Made by a program: the position numbers and the translations under genes
Notes under the pieces: generated by a model
The model's database searches: none
Seen by the model: the letters and a program-made list of their open reading frames with translations, nothing else
What the model was told of the DNA's origin: nothing
Shown here: positions 48,434 to 55,525 of the stretch, piece after piece
Layout: every line of letters starts with the position of its first letter
Position numbering within the stretch: the stretch's first letter is position 1
Assembly (NCBI RefSeq): GCF_010500965.1
Contig: NZ_QVMI01000006.1
Coordinates: 157,977 to 221,976 of the forward strand
Source of the DNA: Bacteroides sp. 51
GTDB taxonomy: Bacteria > Bacteroidota > Bacteroidia > Bacteroidales > Bacteroidaceae
Length of the DNA: 64,000 bases
Direction of reading: 5' to 3'

Positions 48434-48457
48434 AACCCCGGCAGCGTCCGGGGTTTT
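48434..48457 (+). terminator. Intrinsic terminator upstream of tRNA-Thr
   Basis: AACCCCGG (48434-48441) pairs with CCGGGGTT (48448-48455) across CAGCGT, followed by TT. A TAATTTTG box (48400-48407) lies just upstream, but no known gene ends here on the plus strand, so it may end a short non-coding transcript or be a relic. Confidence 0.65.
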
Positions 48458-48486
48458 CTGTATCTCTATATTTTTTGCTTCATCTT

Positions 48487-48518
48487 TTTGTTGGAAAACA
48501 AATAAAACTATAAATTTG
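48487..48518 (+). promoter_or_regulatory. Promoter of tRNA-Thr (TTTG-N20-TAAATTTG)
   Basis: TTTG (48487-48490), 20 bp, then TAAATTTG (48511-48518). Both boxes and spacing match the Bacteroidetes consensus TTTG-N19-21-TAnnTTTG. Start of transcription would be near 48525, 6 nt before the mature tRNA. Confidence 0.8.
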
Positions 48519-48530
48519 CATCACTTTATT

Positions 48531-48603
48531 GCCGATATAGCTCAGTTGGTAGAGCAACACATTCGTAACGTGTAGGTCGCCGGTTCGAGTCCGGCTATCG
48601 GCT
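48531..48603 (+). tRNA. tRNA-Thr (anticodon CGT)
   Basis: A 73-nt cloverleaf: acceptor GCCGATA/TATCGGC, D-arm GCTC...GAGC, anticodon loop TTCGTAA with CGT (reads ACG, threonine), T-arm GCCGG-TTCGAGT-CCGGC, discriminator T. The CCA end is not encoded. The last pair of the anticodon stem (positions 31-39) is A-C rather than Watson-Crick; all other stems are complete. A consensus promoter and a terminator flank it. Confidence 0.95.
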
Positions 48604-48619
48604 CGTCTTATTAGTACAG

Positions 48620-48670
48620 AGATTGGGATTGACGTTTTGACAAAATGTTAATCCCAATCTTCTCTTTTAT
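48620..48670 (+). terminator. Terminator after tRNA-Thr
   Basis: AGATTGGGATT (48620-48630) pairs with AATCCCAATCT (48650-48660). The loop itself nearly pairs (ACGTTTT with AAAATGT), making one long hairpin of about 19 bp, followed by a T-rich stretch. Confidence 0.85.
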
Positions 48671-49331
48671 GATATTTACCAGCGGGTATAGGGGTGATGG
48701 GTTTAAACGGAAACGATGGACATCTGTGTTGGTTGGATTGATCGGGATTTTGTGCTTTGGTGGTTAGATTGCTCTTGTTTTTGCTGATCTTCTTTCTTTG
48801 TGTCTCCCTTTTGAGTGATATTGTAATATTGAGTCAGTCTGACTTTTTATGTTTTTTCTTGCAGTCTGGTTAATTAGAACAACAATAAAGCGGATTTCGC
48901 GGGGAGAATTGGTTTAAATTGATGCCCAAATACACCTTTTTCTTGTATGCTGATGTGTCATTGATCAGATGCCGGTAGCATTTTCTCCAAATGCTACCTG
49001 CATTTGCCTCACGAGAAAGTTTCATTTACCCAAAATACAACCGGCAACCGGACTGATTGGCTGTTTTTCGAAGGGTTTAACATGCTATTTGCATCGTTTT
49101 AGAAAAGTTGTGTGTTAGTGTATTTGCTGTATTCTATCTCTTTTAACTCAGATTCCTTCTTTTTGCTTTCTTTTTGCTTTTTCGGATTGTTGTGCCTGGG
49201 ATGTTTGTTTTACATACCTTGTGGTGTTAACAGGCTGTCTTTTAGGAACAAAATACTTCTTTGAAGTGTTAAACTTATAGTACACCCCATAGATTGATGA
49301 CTTTATTAACCAACATAATAACTTAAACTTT
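48671..49331. other. Gene-poor region between tRNA-Thr and the SDR pseudogene
   Basis: No supported gene. A perfect 10-bp hairpin GGTAGCATTT/AAATGCTACC (48974-48983, 48989-48998) without U-tract is present. A 32-codon ORF beginning at 48669 has one hydrophobic stretch but no other sign of coding. Near the SDR start, ACTTC-ttt-GAAGT (49253-49265) is a small dyad that could be an operator. The T/G-rich composition suggests decayed sequence. Confidence 0.55.
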
Positions 49332-50092
49332 ATGACCATGAAATTATTAAATGAAAAAGTGGCCATCGTTACCGGTGGCGGTTCGGGATTTGGACGGGCG
49401 ATGTCAGAATTGTATGCCAAAGAAGGCGCAAAAGTAGTAGTGTCGGATATTTCAGAGAAGAGCGGTGAGGAAACCGTAGAGCTGATTAAAAAGCTGGTGG
49501 CGATGCCATTTTCGTAAGAGCCGATGTCGGCAAGCCGGAAGACAACGAGAATCTGGTAAAAGAAGCCGTAAGGAAGTATGGAAAACTGGACATTGCTTTT
49601 AACAACGCCGGTATCGGAGGCGCTAATGCTCCCGTCGGCGAATACCCTATTGACGCATGGGACAAGGTGATTGATATCAATCTGTCGAGTGTATTTTACG
49701 GCATGCGTTATCAGATTCCGGAGATGCTTAAAACCGGTGGCGGCGCTATTGTAAACACGGCTTCCATCTTGGGGCAAGTCGGTTTCGGTGGCTCTTGCGC
49801 CTATGTTGCTGCTAAACATGGCGTTATCGGGCTGACGAAGAACGTGGCGATTGAATACGGTCGCCTGGGTATCCGCGCCAATGCTGTTTGTCCGGGATTC
49901 GTGGAAACCAACCTGACGCATGGACTTATGGCCGACAGGGAGTGTTACGATTTCCTGGTAAAAAAGCATCCGATGGGACGCTTGGGGAAAGTAGAAGAAA
50001 TTGTAGACCTTGTGTTGTGGCTCAGTAGCGATAAAGCATCGTTCTGTAATGGCAGTTACTTCACGGTCGACGGTGGTTACCTGGCTAAATAA
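49332..50092 (+). pseudogene. Short-chain dehydrogenase/reductase (SDR), frameshifted
   Basis: The gene encodes a classical NAD(P)-dependent SDR of about 252 residues, but is split over two frames. Frame one has the cofactor motif TGGGSGFG (from 49332 or the ATG at 49338) and ends at 49517. From 49493 to 50092 the next frame continues AGGDAIFVRADVG, NNAG, NTASILG (Ser) and the catalytic YVAAK, to a normal C-terminus (GSYFTVDGGYLAK). The break is at a run of five A (49488-49492); a sixth A would restore ELIKKAGGDA. So one base is missing in a homopolymer, through real mutation or a sequencing error. All catalytic residues survive. Substrate is unknown; relatives oxidise sugars, steroids or acyl alcohols. 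Confidence 0.88.
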
Positions 50093-50110
50093 AACGAATT
50101 GCTGCCAAAA

Positions 50111-50156
50111 GATGAGATGGTCTGAAAGAACTTTTAAGACAATCTCATCTTTTTTT
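50111..50156 (+). terminator. Terminator after the SDR gene
   Basis: GATGAGAT-g-GTCT (50111-50123) pairs with AGAC-a-ATCTCATC (50137-50149), one internal mismatch, followed by seven T (50150-50156). Confidence 0.9.
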
Positions 50157-50170
50157 ACAGACTAAACGCT

Positions 50171-50178
50171 TACCTTTG
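50171..50178 (+). promoter_or_regulatory. Candidate -7 box (TACCTTTG) of the His-rich/TonB operon
   Basis: TACCTTTG matches TAnnTTTG. A T-rich stretch, not a clear TTTG, lies at the -33 distance. A start near 50185 would leave about 19 nt before the GTG at 50204. Confidence 0.5.
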
Positions 50179-50203
50179 TGCCGGACTTTAGTGCAAAGTT
50201 AGT

Positions 50204-50554
50204 GTGAAAAGAAACCGGATACATAGAATTACGCTTGCCTGGTTACTGTCGGTGGTGTTTGCCATTCCGTACGTAGCCAAAACCATTCACATCTATGAAA
50301 GTGAGGGGTTGGGCGAGACTTGTTCACATTCCGAAAACCATCACCATGCTCCCGGTCATGACTGTAACACTTGTTTCCTTTGCCACTTCACCTTTTCCAC
50401 ATTTATAGAAACCGAGAAGCTATCTCTCGATACTTCACCAACCATTTATTATCATCCTGATTATATCCTGTACCAGGAAAAGGGGTATGCTATGGCAACC
50501 TCTTCCCATCACCTACGGGCACCCCCGGTGGCAAGGTGCCACTCCCGGGTTTAG
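50204..50554 (+). CDS. Small His/Cys-rich membrane-anchored protein
   Basis: A GTG-started 116-residue protein. One hydrophobic helix (ITLAWLLSVVFAIPYVA) forms a signal anchor or uncleaved signal. Next is a His/Cys segment, CSHSENHHHAPGHDCNTCFLCHF, with six His and four Cys within about 23 residues, suggesting metal binding (Zn or Cu). No family name can be given. The last 12 residues or so (RAPPVARCHSRV) come from an imperfect palindrome at 50521-50550 resembling the repeat at 53288-53315, so the natural C-terminus may have been altered by a repeat insertion. The TonB receptor starts 73 nt downstream. Position and composition suggest a role in metal acquisition (inference). Confidence 0.7.
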   Translation: MKRNRIHRITLAWLLSVVFAIPYVAKTIHIYESEGLGETCSHSENHHHAPGHDCNTCFLCHFTFSTFIETEKLSLDTSPTIYYHPDYILYQEKGYAMATSSHHLRAPPVARCHSRV

Positions 50555-50627
50555 CTGGCGCTGACCGTTGGTTCCATGCGGGTGGCATAAGTACCACCAT
50601 CTTATTTATCTTTAAACAACTATCAAC

Positions 50628-52787
50628 ATGCATACCCGAATACTTCCGGTTATGCTCTTGTTTGTATTTGTATTGCCCGTTGCAGGCCAGCAAGCCGATT
50701 CCATCCGGACGGTTACGCTGGAAAGTGTGACGGTTACCGCCGATTCGTATAAAAAAGCGAGTAACCGTAACTCCGTCCTGTCGGTCGAAGTCGCCGAGAA
50801 AGACTTCCTCACCGAACATTTCACTGGCAATCTCATACAAGCCCTAGAGTATATTCCCGGAGTGCGTTCTATGGATATCGGTTCCGGATTCTCCAAACCG
50901 ATGATCCGGGGCATGGGCTTCAACCGTATTGCTGTCACCGAAAACGGAATCAAACAAGAGGGACAGCAATGGGGAAGCGACCATGGACTCGAAATAGACG
51001 CCTTTAACATCGAACGTGTCACCGTTCGCAAAGGTCCCTCATCCCTCCTTTACGGGAGCGATGCGATGGGCGGAGTGATCGAAATCACCTCTCCACCCGC
51101 ACCCGCCGGGAACCAGTTCTTTGGCGAAGTCTCCCTGTTGGGCAAAACCGTAAACAATAGCCTGGGCGCCTCGCTTATGCTAGGCATAAAGAAAGACAAC
51201 TGGTACACAAAGGTGCGCTACTCCGAGCAACACTTCGGAGATTACCGCATCCCGGCGGATACCATCGTTTATCTTACCCAACGCATACCCGTATACGGCC
51301 GGCGACTAAAGAACACCGCCGGGTGGGAGAGGAACGTCAGCCTCTACACCGAGTACCGGAAGGGGAAATACTACTCCAACTATGCCATCAGTAACGCATA
51401 CCAGAAGACCGGATTCTTCCCGGGAGCACACGGCATTCCCGATATCTCGCGCGTGCAGGACGATGGCGACCACCGGAACGTAGAATTCCCTTACAGCAAA
51501 GTGAACCATTTGAAGGTAACCACCAGGCAACAATACTCCTGGCACAACCTCATTGGCTCCTGGGACCTGGGCTACCAGAATAACCACCGCGAAGAATGGA
51601 GCAAATTCCATACCCATTACGGCACGCAATCCCCGCCGGAGCACAACCCCGATGAGGAACTTGATTTCGCATTAAACACCTTCAGCTCTTCCATGAAACT
51701 GAGGTTCATTCCCTCCACCACCTGGGAGCATACCGCCGGATGGGACATGCAGTTCCAACAAAACCGTATAGCGGGCTATTCTTTCCTGCTGCCCCGTTAC
51801 GACAGGTTCACCACCGGCTTCTTTGCCCTGTCCACCTGGCGTCCGTCCCCGCAACTATCCGTTAGTGGCGGACTGCGTTACGATCTGGGCTCGGTCGACA
51901 TCTCGGCGTATACCGACCCTTACCTCGAAACCTATCTGCAAGGTATGGGATACGATGATGAACTGATCCAGCAGTATAAATGGCGAAGCTATCCCGTAGA
52001 TCGTGACTTTGGCGACTTTTCCGGTTCGCTGGGCATATCGTGGAATCCCGCAGGTGCTCATTGGGTGAAAGCCAACATCGGGCACAGTTTCCGCCTGCCC
52101 GGAGCCAACGAACTGGCTGCCAACGGTGTACATCATGGAACCTTCCGGCACGAACAGGGCGACCCATCGCTCTCCTCCGAGCGCGGTTGGCAGTTGGATG
52201 CATCCTATATATATGATACAAAAGGCTTCTCCCTATCCGCCACCACCTTCTTTAGTTGGTTCAATAACTACATCTACCTAAAACCAACCGGAGAGTGGTC
52301 CGTACTTCCACATGCCGGACAAATCTACCGGTACACCGGAGCCGAGGCCATCTTCGCGGGAGCCGAACTCTCATTTGATGTCGATTTCCTTAACCATTTC
52401 AACTATGCGTTTATGGGCGAATATGTCTATACCCACAACCAGGACGAAAGTACGCCGTTAGCCTTTTCGCCTCCGGCATCCATGCGCAATACATTAACGT
52501 GGAAAGGAAAGAAGTCGCAGGTATTTGCCGAATTGCAAAGCATCGCCAAACAAACAAGAGTGGCTAAGAATGAAAGTGTTACTGACGGTGCTAACCTTGT
52601 TAACTTAGGCGGCAGCCTCAACCTGCCCCTAGGTGGGTTGAACGTAGATATCACCCTCTCTTTGCGCAATTTATTCGATACCAAATACTATAATCACCTA
52701 AGTTTCTACCGGAAAGTCGAAATCCCGGAACCCGGCCGGAACATACAATTATTAATAAAAATACCCTTTAATACTCCATTAAAATGA
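50628..52787 (+). CDS. TonB-dependent outer-membrane receptor (probable metal receptor)
   Basis: A 719-residue receptor with signal peptide (ending LPVAGQQ), TonB box region (LESVTVTADSYKK), plug (IQALEYIPGVRSMDIGSG, MIRGMGFNRIAVTENGIKQEGQQW, ERVTVRKGPSSLLYGSDAMGGVIEI) and a 22-strand barrel ending in RNIQLLIKIPFNTPLK. Barrel loops contain His/Asp/Glu-rich stretches such as KFHTHYGTQSPPEHNPDEE and DGDHRNVEF, like ZnuD-type zinc receptors. There is no N-terminal carboxypeptidase-regulatory domain and no SusD, so it is not a glycan importer. The stop overlaps the ATG of the DUF4625 gene (ATGA), giving translational coupling. Codon third positions are visibly richer in C and G than in the SusCD operon, which may point to different ancestry. 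Confidence 0.87.
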   Translation: MHTRILPVMLLFVFVLPVAGQQADSIRTVTLESVTVTADSYKKASNRNSVLSVEVAEKDFLTEHFTGNLIQALEYIPGVRSMDIGSGFSKPMIRGMGFNRIAVTENGIKQEGQQWGSDHGLEIDAFNIERVTVRKGPSSLLYGSDAMGGVIEITSPPAPAGNQFFGEVSLLGKTVNNSLGASLMLGIKKDNWYTKVRYSEQHFGDYRIPADTIVYLTQRIPVYGRRLKNTAGWERNVSLYTEYRKGKYYSNYAISNAYQKTGFFPGAHGIPDISRVQDDGDHRNVEFPYSKVNHLKVTTRQQYSWHNLIGSWDLGYQNNHREEWSKFHTHYGTQSPPEHNPDEELDFALNTFSSSMKLRFIPSTTWEHTAGWDMQFQQNRIAGYSFLLPRYDRFTTGFFALSTWRPSPQLSVSGGLRYDLGSVDISAYTDPYLETYLQGMGYDDELIQQYKWRSYPVDRDFGDFSGSLGISWNPAGAHWVKANIGHSFRLPGANELAANGVHHGTFRHEQGDPSLSSERGWQLDASYIYDTKGFSLSATTFFSWFNNYIYLKPTGEWSVLPHAGQIYRYTGAEAIFAGAELSFDVDFLNHFNYAFMGEYVYTHNQDESTPLAFSPPASMRNTLTWKGKKSQVFAELQSIAKQTRVAKNESVTDGANLVNLGGSLNLPLGGLNVDITLSLRNLFDTKYYNHLSFYRKVEIPEPGRNIQLLIKIPFNTPLK

Positions 52788-53257
52788 AAACAAAAAGCAA
52801 TATTCAGTTCTTATTTGTCCTAAGTTTAATAACCATCCTATCCGTTTTTACAGCTTGTAGCGATGATGATGGCGATACAACTCCACCCGTAATCCAACTC
52901 AATAAACCCGCCGAAAGTGCAAAGCTGCTCATCGGAAGCACCATTTGCCTGGACATGGAACTATCAGATGATGAAATGCTATCATCCTATAAAGTAGAGA
53001 TACACAACAACTTTGATGGTCATGAACATACCCGGGCAGAAGACGGTACTACACCCTTCCAATTCCAGAAATCCTGGAGCGTAGCCGATCAGAAGAACGC
53101 TAAGATCCATCAGCACGAAATCGAAATCCCCGAAGGAGCAACTCCCGGAAATTACCACCTGATGGTGTACTGCACGGACCTGGCAGGAAATGAATCGTAC
53201 GTAGCCCGCAATATTGTATTAAGCCATGATGGTGAGGGACATGAGCATGAAGAATAG
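52784..53257 (+). CDS. DUF4625 lipoprotein with His-rich tail
   Basis: A 157-residue lipoprotein (lipobox FTAC, followed by SDDDGD, typical of surface export). The body is one Ig-like beta-sandwich of the DUF4625 type (PPVIQLNKPAESAKLLIGSTI, GNYHLMVYCTDLAGNES). It contains His-rich parts in NFDGHEHTRAED and the ending HDGEGHEHEE. It overlaps the TonB receptor by 4 bp. With the His-rich small protein and the receptor it looks like a three-part metal-capture cassette in which this protein binds metal outside (inference). Confidence 0.83.
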   Translation: MKTKSNIQFLFVLSLITILSVFTACSDDDGDTTPPVIQLNKPAESAKLLIGSTICLDMELSDDEMLSSYKVEIHNNFDGHEHTRAEDGTTPFQFQKSWSVADQKNAKIHQHEIEIPEGATPGNYHLMVYCTDLAGNESYVARNIVLSHDGEGHEHEE

Positions 53258-53287
53258 GTAACATTCTCTATTGATCTGCATAGAAAC

Positions 53288-53315
53288 CTGGCAGCGGCAC
53301 CTTGCCGCCTGCCAG
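53288..53315. repeat. Palindromic repeat (CTGGCAGCGGCA type)
   Basis: CTGGCAGCGGCA (53288-53299) pairs with TGCCGCCTGCCAG (53303-53315) with one extra C. The inner part GGCACCTTGCC is also found, inverted, in the 3' end of the His-rich gene (GGCAAGGTGCC, 50530-50540). A third palindrome class in the window. Confidence 0.7.
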
Positions 53316-53371
53316 TGATATTTTACATGCTTTCGGTTGTTTTATCTATCTTTTATAACCGGATGTTAGCC

Positions 53372-53379
53372 TACTTTTG
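53372..53379 (+). promoter_or_regulatory. Candidate -7 box (TACTTTTG) of the GH97 gene
   Basis: TACTTTTG matches TAnnTTTG, 30 nt before the first ATG at 53409. No clear -33 box. Confidence 0.55.
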
Positions 53380-53408
53380 TAGCACTAACTAACTCCAAAT
53401 AAAATATC

Positions 53409-55394
53409 ATGTTAACTCCAATGTCTTACTTCTCAAAACTCCTGATAGGCGCCTTTAGCCTATGCCTTGTTTTTCTAACATCTTGTAATCCTGCGGAACG
53501 CGAAGTACAAATCACCTCTCCCGACTCTCAACTACAAATGACGGTACAACTGCAAGACTCCTTGCTGTACAGTGTTTCCTACAAAGGAAAAGAAATAGTG
53601 CAGCCCTCTTTTATTTGTATGAACCTTACCGGACAAACCCTAGGCGTATCCCCTAAAATAAAGAAGATACAAAAGAACACCGTCAATGAAACCATCACCC
53701 CATTGTATGGTAAGTTCGCTACCCTGCAAGATCACTACAACGAAACTATCCTCACCTTTGAGGACGGCTACTCTTTAATCCTTAGAGCATACAACGAAGG
53801 CTTAGCCTATCGCTTTGTAACCGATCTGGAAGGCGAAGTCATCGTTGAAAATGAACTGATGCAAGTAAACCTAACCGGCAATCCCGCCGCACAATACCCC
53901 GAAACCAACAACTGGACATCATGGGAGTTGGCCTATGCCGAATACGAAACCGTATCCGCTATTGACAAAGACAAAAAAGCCATTACCCCTGTACTTTTCT
54001 CCTATCCCGATAACACAAAGCTGGTTGTGGCCGAGGCCGATGTACTCAGTTATCCCGGCATGTATCTGGTTAAAGGCGATGCCGGATTCCATAGCGCCTA
54101 CGCACAATACCCCGACAGTACAGCCCTGGGTAGCTGGGGATTTGTTTCCGTTGTTCAACGCACCCGGGACTATATCGCCAAAACCGAAGGCAAACGGAAC
54201 TACCCCTGGCGCGTATTCATCCTTACCGATGATGATAAAACCCTCCTGACCAACGAGATCATCTACAAACTCTCCGAACCGCAACGCATTCAAAATACCT
54301 CATGGATCAAACCCGGCAAAGCCGTTTGGGAGTGGTGGCACGATGCCATGCTGCCCGGGGCAAATATCCCTTCCGGTATGGGCAATCGCAATACCGCCCT
54401 ATACAAATTCTATATCGATTTTGCCGCCGAAACCCAAATGGAATACCTGATGATTGATGCCGGATGGTCGGACATCTTCGATCTGTCTAAAATAAACCCT
54501 AAAGTCGATGTACAAGAAATTATCCGTTACGGGAAGTCCAAAAACGTAGATGTATTCCTTTGGTGTGTCGCTATGGCGCTGACCGAAGAAACAGTGGATA
54601 AATACATGAATATGATACATGAATGGGGAGCCGTGGGACTAAAAGTCGACTTCTTTGACCGCGACGATCAACTCACCATGGATTGGTACGAAATGATTGC
54701 CGAAAAGGCAGCAAAATACGAATTAATGATCAACTTCCATGGCTGTAGCAAACCCACAGGTATGCAGCGTGCTTATCCCAATATACTTAACTATGAAGCT
54801 GTGCGTGGCGCCGAGTGCTCGAAGTGGGACTTTACGGCTAATCCTAAACATCATTTAATCTTCCCATTTACCCGGATGTTGGGTGGGGCACTCGACTACA
54901 CACCAGGTTCCATGCGCAATGCTACCCAGGAAGCGTTTAAACCCGTCGATCCGGGATTGCCCTCAACCCAGGGAACCCGTTGCCATGAACTGGCCATGTA
55001 TGTCATCTATGACCAATACTTCGCCATGCTTTGCGACTCTCCGATGGAGTACCGCAAGTATCCCGATATTATGAAATTCCTGTCGGAAGTACCCGTTACC
55101 TTCGATGATACCAAAGCCCTTGATGCCAAAGTCGGTGAATATGCCCTAATGGCAAAACGGAAAGGAGATAAATGGTATGTAGGCGGAATGACCAACTGGG
55201 ATGCAAGAACAATCGAAGTAGATTTTGACTTTCTATCGCCGGGAGTGGAGTATCAGGCTACAATAATAAAGGATGCTCCTCAATCCAGTGAGGAACCTAC
55301 ACAATACATCTGTGAGGATATAACAGTGACAAGTGCCACAAAACTTCAAGTAGATATGGCTAAAGGTGGCGGGTTTGTGATTAGTTTGAAATAA
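53409..55394 (+). CDS. GH97 family alpha-glycosidase, retaining (alpha-galactosidase-like) subtype
   Basis: A 661-residue lipoprotein (lipobox LTSC); a second ATG at 53421 also keeps the signal. GH97 is an N-terminal beta-sandwich, a TIM barrel (KAVWEWWHDAMLPG, MEYLMIDAGW) and a C-terminal beta domain. In the known retaining members the nucleophile is an Asp in the fourth strand; here GLKVDFFDRDD carries Asp414, and Glu469 in the stretch YEAVRGAECS fits the acid/base. The inverting SusB-type enzymes lack this Asp, so an alpha-galactosidase-like, retaining enzyme is expected rather than an alpha-glucosidase. Own promoter, and a long inverted repeat acts as terminator downstream. Confidence 0.9.
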   Translation: MLTPMSYFSKLLIGAFSLCLVFLTSCNPAEREVQITSPDSQLQMTVQLQDSLLYSVSYKGKEIVQPSFICMNLTGQTLGVSPKIKKIQKNTVNETITPLYGKFATLQDHYNETILTFEDGYSLILRAYNEGLAYRFVTDLEGEVIVENELMQVNLTGNPAAQYPETNNWTSWELAYAEYETVSAIDKDKKAITPVLFSYPDNTKLVVAEADVLSYPGMYLVKGDAGFHSAYAQYPDSTALGSWGFVSVVQRTRDYIAKTEGKRNYPWRVFILTDDDKTLLTNEIIYKLSEPQRIQNTSWIKPGKAVWEWWHDAMLPGANIPSGMGNRNTALYKFYIDFAAETQMEYLMIDAGWSDIFDLSKINPKVDVQEIIRYGKSKNVDVFLWCVAMALTEETVDKYMNMIHEWGAVGLKVDFFDRDDQLTMDWYEMIAEKAAKYELMINFHGCSKPTGMQRAYPNILNYEAVRGAECSKWDFTANPKHHLIFPFTRMLGGALDYTPGSMRNATQEAFKPVDPGLPSTQGTRCHELAMYVIYDQYFAMLCDSPMEYRKYPDIMKFLSEVPVTFDDTKALDAKVGEYALMAKRKGDKWYVGGMTNWDARTIEVDFDFLSPGVEYQATIIKDAPQSSEEPTQYICEDITVTSATKLQVDMAKGGGFVISLK

Positions 55395-55403
55395 ACTTTA
55401 GAT

Positions 55404-55515
55404 CCACATGTTGTAGGGGCAGACCTTGTGTCTGTCCTCACGCCGCAGGTGTATCATTAATGTTTCACTATTCAGCGTCAAGGGCAGACACAAGGCCTGC
55501 CCCTACATCATGTGG
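55404..55515. repeat. Long inverted repeat (GTAGGGGCAGAC family) between convergent genes
   Basis: Arms of 34 nt (55404-55437 and 55482-55515) pair with few mismatches: CCACATG, TGTAGGGGCAG and CTTGTGTCTG on the left are mirrored on the right. The 44-bp centre has no other feature. Like the TCGCGA palindromes, the element starts with GTAGGGGC, so the families may share an origin. It can act as a two-way terminator for the GH97 and DUF2264 genes. Confidence 0.88.
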
Positions 55516-55525
55516 TGTTTCTTCT

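Noticed and set aside
48974-48998. Terminator on either strand
   Set aside because: A perfect 10-bp stem, but no T-run on either side and no gene ending nearby.
49148-49969. Open frame of 273 codons on the minus strand
   Set aside because: It covers the SDR pseudogene on the opposite strand. The SDR motifs on the plus strand are clear, while the minus translation is low-complexity in parts and resembles nothing.
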